DNA of 64,000 bases, taken from contig NZ_CP019706.1 in assembly GCF_002101395.1 (NCBI RefSeq), forward strand, positions 1,364,001-1,428,000, read 5' to 3'. This document shows, one piece after another, positions 19,058-28,366 of the stretch. How positions within the stretch are numbered: the first letter of the stretch is position 1; every line of letters starts with the position of its first letter. This DNA is from Pantoea alhagi (GTDB lineage: Bacteria; Pseudomonadota; Gammaproteobacteria; Enterobacterales; Enterobacteriaceae). Below the pieces are notes generated by a model. It had not been told where the DNA came from, did not search any database, and was given only the letters and a program-made list of their open reading frames with translations. A program made the translations under genes and the position numbers.

Positions 19058-19085
19058 AAGAAAAAGCCATGCCGGGCGGCATGGC
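19058..19085 (-). terminator. Terminator downstream of yqhA
   Basis: On the minus strand GCCATGCC and GGCATGGC (19066-19085) pair over a 4-base loop and run into TTTTTCTT. It lies 42 bases after the yqhA stop and would end leftward transcription from yqhA. Confidence 0.8.
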
Positions 19086-19126
19086 TTCGGTACAGCGATC
19101 AACAGCGGCGGTAAAGGCGCGGCTAA

Positions 19127-19630
19127 TCAGTGGTCTTTCTTATCCTGACGCGTAATGTAATCGAGCCAGCCCATAAGAAAAGCTGAAAAAACAAAGGTCA
19201 GATGAATAATGACGTACCACATGAGCTTATCGTTAGCGACATGTCGCGCCTCCATAAACACCCGCAGCAGGTGGATGGAAGAGATGGCCACGATGGATGC
19301 CGCCACTTTGTTTTTCAGCGAACCGGAATCCATTTTCCCCAGCCAGCTCAGTTTCTCTTTATGCTCATCAATATCGAGCTTAGACACAAAGTTTTCATAG
19401 CCGGAAAGCATTACCATCACCAGTAATCCGCCGACCAGCGTCATATCCACCAGCGACAGCAGCAGCAGAACCAGATCGTTCTCTGCAATATCCAGAATAT
19501 TGGGCAGCAGATGGATAATTTCCTGAAAAAACTTAATTGTCAGCGCCAGCAGCCCCAGCGATAAACCAATATAAACGGGTGCCAGCAGCCAGCGCGATGC
19601 GTACATCAGGTTTTCGGTGAAACGTTCCAT
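19127..19630 (-). CDS. yqhA: UPF0114 family inner membrane protein YqhA
   Basis: The 167-residue protein aligns closely with E. coli YqhA, including the segments SLVDMTLVGGLLVMVM and KNKVAASIVAISSIHLLRVFM. Four membrane helices are expected. The function is unknown; it belongs to UPF0114. It is followed by its own terminator and lies downstream of kdpD in the position where kdpE would be expected, but it is a separate gene with 140 bases of intergenic sequence upstream. Confidence 0.93.
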   Translation of the reverse strand: MERFTENLMYASRWLLAPVYIGLSLGLLALTIKFFQEIIHLLPNILDIAENDLVLLLLSLVDMTLVGGLLVMVMLSGYENFVSKLDIDEHKEKLSWLGKMDSGSLKNKVAASIVAISSIHLLRVFMEARHVANDKLMWYVIIHLTFVFSAFLMGWLDYITRQDKKDH

Positions 19631-19770
19631 ACAGTCCAGTCAATTGATTAACAAGATGCTCAGTATATACCCGGCATCCTTCACGTTGCATATAACGTTG
19701 GCTTTGTTTGCCTGCTTCAGTCACTGACTCGTGTAAGTTCCCGAAGGGATTTGTAAGGATATCCAGGGCC

Positions 19771-22455
19771 TTATGACGTTATTAGCGCTTCCTGCTCACT
19801 TTCCGGCAGCGGGGGCGGAGTGGTCTGCGGCAGGTTGATCAAAAAACTCACGCCACCCTGCGCTCGTGGCCGGGCGCTGATTTCTCCCTGATGCATCTCA
19901 ATAATCGCTTTACAGATGGCCAGACCCAGCCCAACTCCCGGTACGGCGGACTCCTTATCGCCACGAGAGAATTTATCGAAAATCTTCTCCTCCAGCCCGG
20001 CGGGAATGCCTGGCCCGCTGTCCCATACCTCAATCTCCAGCCGTCCGCTCTGCTCGGCAGCGCGAATACCACGCGGCGTTTGCGGCCCGGCATATTTCAC
20101 GCTGTTTTCCAGCAGATTGATAAATACCCGCTCCAGTAGCGTACTGTCGCCATGCAGCCATACCAGCCGATCCGGCAGCGCCAGCTGCACGTTATCGTGC
20201 GGCAACAGGCTTGAGAGCTGGGTCAGGGCACTGCCGACGATCTCTTCCAGCGACAGCCACTCCTGTTGCAGATTCAGCCCGCCCGACTGAATGCGCGCCA
20301 TATCCAGCATATTGCTGACCAGCCGGATAGTGCTGAGGGTCTGTTCACGGATCTGACTGGCCTGCGGCGCAAATCTGGAATTTTCTTCGGCAAGATCAAG
20401 CATCAGCATCTCCGCCTGGCCAAACAGCACGGTAAGCGGCGTGCGCAGATCGTGCGACAGCGCCGACAGCAGCGCGTTTCTCAGCTGTTCCCGCTCGGCC
20501 GCCAGCCGCGAAGCCGCTTCGCTGCGCGCCAGCGCGACACGCTCCAGCGCATTCGCCAGCAGCACGCAGTAGGTTTCCAGTAGCCGCTGCTGTTCCGGGA
20601 TCATTAGCTGACGCAGATTCTCCGGCTCAATCACCAGTAGCCCCCAGCTTTTTTCGTGCGTTTTCAGCGCCAGCATTTGCCAGGGCATGGCCGGCAGCGT
20701 GTCGGTTCCTGCGCCAGCAGGCTGCCCTTTGCTGAAGCTCCAGCGGGCAATCGCCCCGTCAGGCGGCAGCGTCAGGCTGCTGTCGCCAACAATCTTCAAC
20801 TCGCCGTTCTCATCCGGCAACAGCAGCGCGCTGCGCGCCTGCAGGGTAGCCAGCAGACTACGCTGCCCCGCTGCGGCGATATCCTCGTAGCGCAACGCGC
20901 TACTGAGCGAGCGGGCCATTTCATACAGATAACGCGCCCGCTGTTCACGATAGCGTGCCACGCGCGCCTGGTAGCGCACCCCAGCCGTCAGGTTGCCAAC
21001 AAGCACCCCCACCGCCAGCATCACCGCAAAAGTGACCAGATACTGTAAATCAGAAACCGCCACCGTGCCGGTAGGCGCAACAAAAAAGAGATCGAAGGCG
21101 AGAATATTCATCACCGTCGCCGCCACCGACGGCCAGCGCCCATAGCGCAAGGCGATAATCACCACGCCCAGCAGATAGATCATCACGCCGTTGGCGGTAT
21201 CAAAGCCGGTCAGCCAGTATTGTCCGACCAGGGTGATCAGCGCGCACAGCAGCAGCGCCGCCAGCGTACCGCGCAGTTGGGTGGCCCACTTTTCACTAAA
21301 CGTGCGTGTATCGTTGCGTGCCTCAGGCGCGTCGCGCGTCGCCTCTTCCAGCGCCACCACCACCAGATCCAGCTCCGGTCCTGACTGCCCCAAACGGTCG
21401 GCAAAGCTATCGCGCCGCCAGCGCCGCGTGGGCCGTCGGCCAATAACGATTTTACCAAGATTGTGCGCCCGTGCGTAACGCAGCACTGCCTGCGCCTCGT
21501 CGCTTTCCGCCAGCGTGGCGGTTTCTGCACCCAGCTCCTGCGCCAGCCGCAGCGTACGAAGAATGGCCCGCCGCCGCGCTTCAGGAAGCCGGTAAAGCCG
21601 GGGGGTTTCAACATAGACCGCATGCCAGACGCTGCCCAGACGCGACGCCAGCCGGGCAGCGGTACGCACCAGCTTTTCGCTACCGGTATGATCGCCGATG
21701 CAGAGCAGAATGGCGTCACGGGTGTGCCACACCTTTTCCCGTCCCTGCACATCACGCCAGGCACGCATCTGATCGTCAACCCGATCGGCAGTGCGCCGCA
21801 GCGCCAGTTCGCGCAGGGCAAATAAATTTCCTTTGCGGAAGAAGTTCTCAATCGCCCGCTCCGCCCGATCGCCAACGTAAACCTTGCCTTCTTTCAGGCG
21901 CTGACGCAGATCGTCCGGCGGCAGATCTACCAGCACCACTTCATCCGCCTTATCAAAAAAGGGATCGGGCACCGTCTCGCGGACCTGGATGCCGGTGATA
22001 CCGCCGACCACATCGTTCAGGCTTTCCAGATGCTGAACGTTTACCGTGGTCATGACATCAATGCCCGCCTCCAGCAGTTCATCAATGTCCTGCCAGCGTT
22101 TCGGATGGCGCGAGCCTGCCACGTTGCTGTGCGCCAGCTCATCCATCAGAATCACCGCCGGACGCCGCGCCAGCGCCGCATCCAGATCGAACTCCTCATA
22201 GCGCGAGCGCCCGGTTGTCCGACGCGGCAGCAACGCCAGCCCCTCCAGCAAACGTGCGGTTTCCTCACGTCCGTGGGTTTCCACAATCCCGACCAGCACA
22301 TCCAGCCCCTGAGCACGCAGCCGTCGCGCCTCCTGCAGCATGGCAAAGGTTTTACCAACGCCTGCGCAGGCGCCAAAGTAAATTTTGAGCTTGCCGCGAT
22401 GGCTGCCGTGTAACAACAGCGCGTCAGGATCGGGGCGGACTAACTCATCGTTCAT
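19771..22455 (-). CDS. kdpD: Sensor histidine kinase KdpD
   Basis: At 894 residues it equals E. coli KdpD. The domains in order are: N-terminal KdpD domain with Walker-type GACAGVGKTFAML (about 28-40), a universal-stress-like domain (to about 370), four membrane helices (about 395-500), a GAF-like region, a HisKA segment with ALSHDLRTPLT holding the phosphorylated histidine near residue 670, and an ATPase domain (DSGPGIP, GVGLGLAIC). It senses low K+ and osmotic stress and phosphorylates KdpE. The usual partner gene kdpE, which overlaps the end of kdpD in E. coli, is not present after the stop. Confidence 0.96.
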   Translation of the reverse strand: MNDELVRPDPDALLLHGSHRGKLKIYFGACAGVGKTFAMLQEARRLRAQGLDVLVGIVETHGREETARLLEGLALLPRRTTGRSRYEEFDLDAALARRPAVILMDELAHSNVAGSRHPKRWQDIDELLEAGIDVMTTVNVQHLESLNDVVGGITGIQVRETVPDPFFDKADEVVLVDLPPDDLRQRLKEGKVYVGDRAERAIENFFRKGNLFALRELALRRTADRVDDQMRAWRDVQGREKVWHTRDAILLCIGDHTGSEKLVRTAARLASRLGSVWHAVYVETPRLYRLPEARRRAILRTLRLAQELGAETATLAESDEAQAVLRYARAHNLGKIVIGRRPTRRWRRDSFADRLGQSGPELDLVVVALEEATRDAPEARNDTRTFSEKWATQLRGTLAALLLCALITLVGQYWLTGFDTANGVMIYLLGVVIIALRYGRWPSVAATVMNILAFDLFFVAPTGTVAVSDLQYLVTFAVMLAVGVLVGNLTAGVRYQARVARYREQRARYLYEMARSLSSALRYEDIAAAGQRSLLATLQARSALLLPDENGELKIVGDSSLTLPPDGAIARWSFSKGQPAGAGTDTLPAMPWQMLALKTHEKSWGLLVIEPENLRQLMIPEQQRLLETYCVLLANALERVALARSEAASRLAAEREQLRNALLSALSHDLRTPLTVLFGQAEMLMLDLAEENSRFAPQASQIREQTLSTIRLVSNMLDMARIQSGGLNLQQEWLSLEEIVGSALTQLSSLLPHDNVQLALPDRLVWLHGDSTLLERVFINLLENSVKYAGPQTPRGIRAAEQSGRLEIEVWDSGPGIPAGLEEKIFDKFSRGDKESAVPGVGLGLAICKAIIEMHQGEISARPRAQGGVSFLINLPQTTPPPLPESEQEALITS

Positions 22456-22533
22456 CAGAGTCCCTGAAAAGATAAAAAGAGAAGATTAATTACCGCCTGC
22501 CTGTGCCGCATCGGTAAAGAAAGCCAGGATCGG

Positions 22534-23112
22534 CTAGCGTGCGGGAGCCAGCGCATCCAGAGCCATATTGAGTTTCACCACATTTACCCCGGGTTCGCCA
22601 GAGAATTTCAGCAACGGGCGCTCGGTATTGTCATCAATCAGCTGCTGCACGGCGCTGAGCGGCAGCTGACGTACTGTCGCCACGCGCGTCGCCTGCCATC
22701 TGGCCGCTGCTGGCGAAATATGCGGATCCAGCCCGCTGGCGGAAGCGGTGACTAAATCAACAGGCACTGACCGGCTGGCCTGGGGATTTGCGGCGCGCAG
22801 CATCGCCACCCGTTCACGAACCGCCTGATCCAGCGCCGGATTATTCGCCGCCAGGTTACTGCCCGACGAAGCCGCGCCGTTATAGGGCGTTTCCGCCGTG
22901 GCCGATGGCCGTCCCCAAAAATAGTCGGGGCGGGTAAAGGCCTGGCCAATCAGCGCCGAGCCGCGCACGCGCTCTTCTGCCGACAGCAGCGAGCCGTTGG
23001 CCTGCACCGGAAACAGCCGCTGCGCCAGCTGTGTGACGATCAGCGGGTAAATGCCGCCGGTTACCAGCGCCAGCAGAACGAACAGCGTCAGAGCGGGACG
23101 TAAAATAGACAT
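22534..23112 (-). CDS. kdpC: K+-transporting ATPase subunit C
   Basis: The 192-residue protein has one N-terminal membrane helix (RPALTLFVLLALVTGGIYPLIV) and a periplasmic domain, as in KdpC of the KdpFABC pump. Typical motifs are visible: GSALIGQAF, YFWGRPSAT, and SASGLDPHISPAAA. KdpC stabilizes the complex and may raise ATP affinity. It begins 9 bases after kdpB and lies 78 bases before kdpD. Confidence 0.95.
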   Translation of the reverse strand: MSILRPALTLFVLLALVTGGIYPLIVTQLAQRLFPVQANGSLLSAEERVRGSALIGQAFTRPDYFWGRPSATAETPYNGAASSGSNLAANNPALDQAVRERVAMLRAANPQASRSVPVDLVTASASGLDPHISPAAARWQATRVATVRQLPLSAVQQLIDDNTERPLLKFSGEPGVNVVKLNMALDALAPAR

Positions 23113-23121
23113 ATTTTCTCC

Positions 23122-25170
23122 TCAGGCCCAGCCCGGCAGGGTGAGCGCCATATCAATCAGCTTAATTCCGGCGAAAGGCACCAGCAGGCCGCCCACGCCA
23201 TACAGCCACAGGTTGCGACGCAATAGCGCCGCCGCGCTCAGTGGTCGATAGCTAACGCCCTTCAGCGCCAGCGGGATCAGAAACACAATCACCAGCGCAT
23301 TAAAAATCACCGCCGACAGAATGGCGGAGTTGGGTGAGTGAAGATGCATCACATTAAGCTGGTTGAGCTGCGGATACGTTGCGGCGAAAGCAGCCGGAAT
23401 GATGGCGAAATATTTCGCTACGTCATTGGCAATACTAAACGTGGTCAGCGAACCGCGCGTCATCAGCATCTGCTTGCCGATATGCACTACCTCCAGCAGC
23501 TTGGTAGGGTTAGAGTCGAGATCGACCATATTGCCTGCTTCTTTTGCCGCCTGAGTGCCTGAGTTCATCGCCACCGCCACGTCCGCCTGTGCCAGCGCTG
23601 GCGCATCATTGGTGCCGTCGCCGGTCATCGCTACCAGACGCCCTTCCGCCTGATACTGACGAATCAGCGCCAGCTTGGCTTCCGGCGTCGCTTCCGACAG
23701 GAAATCGTCCACGCCCGCTTCTGCGGCAATCGCCGCCGCCGTCAGCGGGTTATCCCCGGTGATCATCACGGTTTTAATGCCCATTTTGCGCAGTTCGGCA
23801 AAGCGCTCGCGGATGCCGCCTTTAACGATATCCTTCAGCGCCACCACGCCCATGACCCGCTCGTTGTCCGCGACCACCAGCGGCGTGCCGCCGGTACGTG
23901 CGACCTCTTCAACCAGCGCCTCGACCTGCGACGGGAAGAGACCATGATTGGCAGCGATATGTTTGCGCACCGCATCCACTGCGCCCTTGCGAATGCTACG
24001 TCCCTGCACGTTAACGCCGCTCATGCGCGTTTGCGCCGAGAACGGAATAAAGGTGGCGTCCATGCTTTGCAGATCGCGCTCGCGCAGATTAAATTTCTGC
24101 TTCGCCAGCACCACAATGCTACGCCCTTCCGGCGTTTCATCTGCCAGCGAAGCCAGCTGTGCTGCATCCGCCAGTTGCTGTTCGCTGACGCCGGGTGCCG
24201 GCATAAAATGCGTCGCCTGACGGTTGCCCAGCGTAATGGTGCCGGTTTTATCCAGCAGCAGCACATCCACATCGCCCGCTGCCTCTACCGCGCGCCCGCT
24301 GGTGGCGATCACGTTAGCGCCCAGCATGCGGCTCATCCCCGCCACGCCAATCGCAGAGAGCAGGCCGCCGATGGTGGTCGGGATCAGACAGACCAGCAGC
24401 GCCACCAATACCGTGACGCTGACCGCATGGCCGCCCCACGCGGAGAACGGCCACAGCGTGGCGGTCGCCAGCAGAAAGACGATGGTCAGCGAGATCAGCA
24501 GGATGCTTAAGGCGATTTCGTTGGGCGTTTTACGCCGTTTCGCCCCTTCCACCATCGCAATCATGCGATCAAGAAAGGTTTCGCCCGGGTTAACGCTGCA
24601 CTGGATCACCAGCCAGTCAGAAAGAATGCGCGTGCCGCCGGTGACCGAAGCGAAATCGCCACCCGACTCGCGGATCACTGGCGCTGATTCGCCGGTGATC
24701 GCGCTTTCATCCACTGAGGCGCCGCCTTCTACCACTTCGCCGTCGCACGGCAGGATATCGCCCGCCTCAACCAGCACCCAGTCACCCTTGCGCAGGGTTT
24801 CTGCCGCGACCTGCCGCCAGGGTTCATCGTGGCGTGGCGCACTGAGCTTTTTGGCAAAGCTGGTTTTTTTTACGCCCTTAAGGCTGCTGGCCTGCGCCTT
24901 ACTACGCCCTTCCGCCAGCGCTTCGGCAAAGTTAGCGAACAGCACGGTAAACCACAGCCACAGCGCAATCGCGCCGGTAAAGCCCACCTCACCGGCCAGC
25001 AGCCTTGCCGCCATCGCCGCCGCCAGCAGCGTGGTCAGCAGGCTTCCAAGATAAACCAGAAACATCACCGGATTACGAAACTGCACGCGCGGATGCAGTT
25101 TTTTGCACGCGTCGACGATAGCGACGCGTATTAGCGCCGCATCAAACAGCGCCTGTTGTTGACGACTCAT
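23122..25170 (-). CDS. kdpB: K+-transporting ATPase ATP-binding subunit KdpB
   Basis: The P-type ATPase subunit (682 residues from ATG 25170) contains the phosphorylation motif DKTGTIT (about residue 307), the ITGESAPV dephosphorylation loop and GDGTNDAPAL hinge. It hydrolyses ATP to drive K+ import through KdpA. The start at 25170 gives the E. coli length and has GGAGA 8 bases upstream; a longer frame from 25182 overlaps the kdpA stop and is less likely. It is in the middle of the operon. Confidence 0.96.
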   Translation of the reverse strand: MSRQQQALFDAALIRVAIVDACKKLHPRVQFRNPVMFLVYLGSLLTTLLAAAMAARLLAGEVGFTGAIALWLWFTVLFANFAEALAEGRSKAQASSLKGVKKTSFAKKLSAPRHDEPWRQVAAETLRKGDWVLVEAGDILPCDGEVVEGGASVDESAITGESAPVIRESGGDFASVTGGTRILSDWLVIQCSVNPGETFLDRMIAMVEGAKRRKTPNEIALSILLISLTIVFLLATATLWPFSAWGGHAVSVTVLVALLVCLIPTTIGGLLSAIGVAGMSRMLGANVIATSGRAVEAAGDVDVLLLDKTGTITLGNRQATHFMPAPGVSEQQLADAAQLASLADETPEGRSIVVLAKQKFNLRERDLQSMDATFIPFSAQTRMSGVNVQGRSIRKGAVDAVRKHIAANHGLFPSQVEALVEEVARTGGTPLVVADNERVMGVVALKDIVKGGIRERFAELRKMGIKTVMITGDNPLTAAAIAAEAGVDDFLSEATPEAKLALIRQYQAEGRLVAMTGDGTNDAPALAQADVAVAMNSGTQAAKEAGNMVDLDSNPTKLLEVVHIGKQMLMTRGSLTTFSIANDVAKYFAIIPAAFAATYPQLNQLNVMHLHSPNSAILSAVIFNALVIVFLIPLALKGVSYRPLSAAALLRRNLWLYGVGGLLVPFAGIKLIDMALTLPGWA

Positions 25171-25185
25171 CAGCTTCTCCACCCG

Positions 25186-26865
25186 TTAACGCAAAACAGG
25201 ATGTAAATGTTCTGCCACCGGCCCTAACGCCAGCGCAGGAATAAAGGTCAGCGCCCCAACCAGCAGCACGGTGCCCGTCAGCAGGCAGACAAACAGCGGG
25301 CCGTGGGTTGGCAGCGTGCCGCTGCTGACCGGCTGGATCTTTTTCGCCGCCAGCGAACCGGCAATCGCCATCACCGGAAGGATGATGCCGAAGCGACCTA
25401 CCAGCATGCAGAACGCCAGCAGCAGGTTCCAGAACGGGGTGTTGGCACTGAGGCCGGCAAAGGCGCTGCCGTTGTTGTTGGCCGCCGACGAGACGGCGTA
25501 CAGCACTTCGCTAAAGCCATGGGTGCCGGGGTTCGCCATGCCTGCGCGTCCGGCTTCACTCATCATCGCCAGCGCGGTGCCGAGCAGCACCAGCGTTGGC
25601 GTGACCAGAATTGCCAGCGCGGTCAGCTTCATTTCACGAACGTCGATCTTTTTACCGAGATACTCCGGGGTGCGGCCTATCATCAGGCCAGCGATAAACA
25701 CCGCCAACACCACGAACAACAGCATGCCGTACAGCCCTGCGCCGACGCCGCCGAACACCACTTCGCCCAGCTGCATCAGCCACATCGGGATCATGCCGCC
25801 CAGCGCGGTAAAGGAGTCATGCATGGCGTTTACTGCGCCGCATGAGGCGGCGGTGGTGATCACTGCAAACAGGCTGGAATTAAGAATACCGAAGCGCGTC
25901 TCTTTGCCTTCCATATTGATGGCACTGTCTGCGCCCAGCGTCAGAAAGTGCGGATTGCCGCGCAGCTCAGCCCACATCACCACCGCAACCGCGGCGATAA
26001 ACATCAGGGTCATGCTCCAGAGCAGCGCATGACCCTGTCGGCGATCGCCTGCCACCTCGCCAAAGGCGAAGCAGAGCGCGGCCGGGATCAGAAAGATCGC
26101 CAGCATTTCAATCAGGTTGCTGATAGCGGTGGGGTTTTCAAACGGATGAGCCGAATTAACGTTAAAGAAGCCGCCGCCGTTGGTGCCGAGCATTTTAATC
26201 GCTTCCTGTGAGGCGACCGGCCCAAGCGCCAGCGTCTGTTTTGCGCCTTCCAGGGTTTGTAAGTCCACGCTGGCGTTCCAGGTTTGCACCACGCCCTGGC
26301 TTACCAGCAGCAGCGCGATAATCAGGCTCAACGGCAGCAGCATAAACAGCGTAATGCGTGTCAAATCGCGCCAGGCGTTGCCCAGCGTCGTCAGGGATTT
26401 ACTGGCGAAACCCCGTATCAGAGCAAACGCCACGGCAATACCGGTAGCCGCTGACAGGAAGTTTTGTACCGTCAGGCCAACCATCTGGCTAAGGTTGCTC
26501 ATAGTGGTTTCACCACCATAGGATTGCCAGTTGGTATTGGTGACAAAACTCACGGCAGTGTTCAACGCCAGGTGCCAGCTCAGATTGGGCAACTGCTGCG
26601 GATTAAGCGGCAGCGCCTGCTGGGTCATCAGAATAACCAACAGAAATACCAGCCCTGCGGCGTTAAACAGCAATATCGCCAGCAGATAATGCAGCCAGCC
26701 CATGCTTTTTTTATCGATACCGCAAAGCCACCATACTCTGTTTTCCAGCGCTGGCAGCACCGGCCTGTCGCGCACCATACCCGCTATCACCTTGCCCAGC
26801 GGATTAGCCAGCAGCATCAAAATTGCCAGATAGCTGGCTAACAATAAAAATGCGGAAGCTATCAT
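25186..26865 (-). CDS. kdpA: K+-transporting ATPase potassium-binding subunit KdpA
   Basis: The 559-residue membrane protein carries the four K+-channel-like selectivity loops of KdpA: TNTNWQSYGGE, MLGTNGGGFFN, TTAASCGAV and SSAANNNGSAFAG. About ten membrane helices are expected. The ATG at 26865 is preceded by GGAGG inside the end of kdpF and shares one base with the kdpF stop (TAATG), which fits translational coupling. A longer open frame extends upstream to 26988 but runs through kdpF and is rejected. Confidence 0.96.
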   Translation of the reverse strand: MIASAFLLLASYLAILMLLANPLGKVIAGMVRDRPVLPALENRVWWLCGIDKKSMGWLHYLLAILLFNAAGLVFLLVILMTQQALPLNPQQLPNLSWHLALNTAVSFVTNTNWQSYGGETTMSNLSQMVGLTVQNFLSAATGIAVAFALIRGFASKSLTTLGNAWRDLTRITLFMLLPLSLIIALLLVSQGVVQTWNASVDLQTLEGAKQTLALGPVASQEAIKMLGTNGGGFFNVNSAHPFENPTAISNLIEMLAIFLIPAALCFAFGEVAGDRRQGHALLWSMTLMFIAAVAVVMWAELRGNPHFLTLGADSAINMEGKETRFGILNSSLFAVITTAASCGAVNAMHDSFTALGGMIPMWLMQLGEVVFGGVGAGLYGMLLFVVLAVFIAGLMIGRTPEYLGKKIDVREMKLTALAILVTPTLVLLGTALAMMSEAGRAGMANPGTHGFSEVLYAVSSAANNNGSAFAGLSANTPFWNLLLAFCMLVGRFGIILPVMAIAGSLAAKKIQPVSSGTLPTHGPLFVCLLTGTVLLVGALTFIPALALGPVAEHLHPVLR

Positions 26866-26954
26866 TAAAACGCCTCCGCATTCACCAGGGCATAAACCAG
26901 ATACCCCAGCAGTAAAAACAGCAGCACAATACCGGCTACAATTCCTGTACTCAC
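26865..26954 (-). CDS. kdpF: K+-transporting ATPase small subunit KdpF
   Basis: This 29-codon gene starts with GTG at 26954 and ends one base into the kdpA start. The peptide is a single hydrophobic helix ending in LGYLVYALVNAEAF, matching E. coli KdpF. KdpF is a lipid-like stabilizer of the KdpFABC complex in the inner membrane. A GGAGG site lies 6 bases before the GTG. The gene is too short for ordinary gene tables and is easily missed. It is the first gene of the operon. Confidence 0.93.
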   Translation of the reverse strand: MSTGIVAGIVLLFLLLGYLVYALVNAEAF

Positions 26955-27030
26955 AGCCACCTCCACGGCGCATTTCAGTTAGCCGCAAGGATAAAAAAGT
27001 GCGTATAAAATTGGCGTTAAATTACCGGGC

Positions 27031-27053
27031 CGGGGTGTAAAAAAGTATAAAAA
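27031..27053 (-). promoter_or_regulatory. KdpE operator upstream of kdpFABCD
   Basis: Read on the minus strand, this site is TTTTTATACTTTTTTACACC followed by CCG. It matches the known E. coli KdpE-binding site (TTTATACTTTTTTTACACCCC) almost base for base. It lies about 80 bases upstream of kdpF. The KdpE response regulator activates kdp transcription from this site under K+ limitation. The rest of the 26955-27265 interval is shared with the divergent siderophore-binding gene. Confidence 0.82.
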
Positions 27054-27215
27054 CGGAGGGGGAGTAGTTATAAAACCATCAATCCCTGTTGCTCAGCTAT
27101 AAAGCCAGCGACCTGCTTTGGCGGATTCGGCAAACGATCTTCCCGGCTTACGCCTTGTGGTTAAGACTGGCTGACCAGGCAATATACAGACCACCGCAGC
27201 GGCAGTTGTTGAGAT

Positions 27216-27240
27216 AGTAACTGATTTTTATTATCATTTA
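27216..27240 (+). promoter_or_regulatory. Fur-box-like AT-rich sequence before iron-uptake genes
   Basis: The sequence GTAACTGATTTTTATTATCA and neighbouring bases resembles a degenerate Fur box (repeats of the NATWAT type) and lies 26-50 bases before the start of the siderophore-binding protein gene. Iron control is expected for these genes. The match is imperfect and is offered as a candidate only. Confidence 0.4.
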
Positions 27241-27265
27241 GTTTTCCATCTCCCTAGCCTGACTC

Positions 27266-28366
27266 ATGCGCAAACTTCTTTTTCTGCTGTTACTGCTCAG
27301 CCACTCTCTTCTTGCGCGGCAAATCATTGATATCACTGGCACAACCGTTACCGTTCCCGATCGGCCTCAGCGCATTTTTCTGGGAGAAAGCCGGATGCTC
27401 TATACGCTCGCCCTGCTGCAACCCGGCTATCCGGCGGCACATATCGCGGGCTGGCCGGGCGATCTGGCGAAATATGATGCGCAAAGCTGGCAGCAGTATC
27501 TGCAACGTTTCCCGCAGATGGCGCAGATCCCACAGCTGGGAACGGGCAGCGTTCGCGAGCTGAACGCCGAGCGGGTTTTACAACTGCATCCCGATCTGGT
27601 CATCCTGCCACGGCTGGCGAAAACCGGCGGCGAAGAGGCGCGTTTTCGCCAGGTTATGCAGCAGGCGGGCGTGCCGGTTATTACCGTCGATTTACGTGTC
27701 GACTTGCTGCATAACACGCTTCCCAGTATCAAAATTCTGGGCGACGTGCTGAACCAGCCGCAGCGCGCGCAGGCGTTCAGCGCATTTTATCAGGCTCATA
27801 TGCAGCGCATCCGGCAGCGCCTGGCGAACCGCCAGGGCCCACGCACCACGGTGATGTTGCATCTGCATCTGGGACGCCGCGATACCTGCTGCACCACAGC
27901 GGTTAAGGGTAACCTCGGCCAGCTGGTGAGCTTTGCAGGCGGCGAAAATATTGCGGCCGGTACGGTAAAAGGGGTATTCGGTGAGCTAAATCCAGAGCAG
28001 GTGCTTGCCGCCCAGCCGCAGGTCTATATCGCCACCGGAATGGCCCGCGCCGACAGCGATGCCAAAACCGTTGCGTTGGGGCCGCAGGTTAATGCGCAGC
28101 AGGCCAGACAAAGCTTTCAACGAGTTATGGCTGCCCAGCCGCTGATCGGACAGCTGGCGGCGGTGCAAAACGGCCGGGCGGGTGCGCTGTGGCACAACTT
28201 CTATCTCAGCCCTTATCACGTCGTCGCCACCGAATGGATCGCCAGGATGCTCTATCCACAGCTGTTCGCCGACGTCGATCCGCAGCAAACCATGCAACAA
28301 CTTTACCAGCAGTTTTTACCGCTGGATTTTTCAGGGACCTTCTGGAGTCAATTATCAAATGAATAA
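27266..28366 (+). CDS. Periplasmic iron-siderophore ABC transporter substrate-binding protein
   Basis: The 366-residue protein has a Sec signal (MRKLLFLLLLLSHSLLA) and the bilobed pattern of class III (FecB/BtuF-like) binding proteins: IIDITGTTVTVPDRPQRIF at the start, DLVILP near 112 and an ENIAAG segment in the second lobe. It should bind an iron chelate in the periplasm. Its last 8 bases overlap the start of a TonB receptor, so the two are translationally coupled. No permease or ATPase gene is nearby, so the binding protein must use a transporter encoded elsewhere. Confidence 0.85.
   Translation: MRKLLFLLLLLSHSLLARQIIDITGTTVTVPDRPQRIFLGESRMLYTLALLQPGYPAAHIAGWPGDLAKYDAQSWQQYLQRFPQMAQIPQLGTGSVRELNAERVLQLHPDLVILPRLAKTGGEEARFRQVMQQAGVPVITVDLRVDLLHNTLPSIKILGDVLNQPQRAQAFSAFYQAHMQRIRQRLANRQGPRTTVMLHLHLGRRDTCCTTAVKGNLGQLVSFAGGENIAAGTVKGVFGELNPEQVLAAQPQVYIATGMARADSDAKTVALGPQVNAQQARQSFQRVMAAQPLIGQLAAVQNGRAGALWHNFYLSPYHVVATEWIARMLYPQLFADVDPQQTMQQLYQQFLPLDFSGTFWSQLSNE

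Noticed and set aside
19533..19724. Minus-strand 63-codon frame before yqhA as a kdpE remnant
   Set aside because: Neither it nor other frames in 19631-19770 show response regulator motifs.
20656..21048. Long open frames antisense to kdpD, kdpB and kdpA
   Set aside because: They are shadows of high-GC coding sequence, rich in Arg, Gln and His, with no ribosome sites or recognisable domains.
26866..26988. Extended N-terminus of kdpA
   Set aside because: The upstream frame runs through kdpF and is not homologous to KdpA; the ATG at 26865 has a good ribosome site and matches family length.
28182..28358. Extended N-terminus of the TonB receptor
   Set aside because: It overlaps the binding-protein gene in another frame and would place the signal peptide internally.
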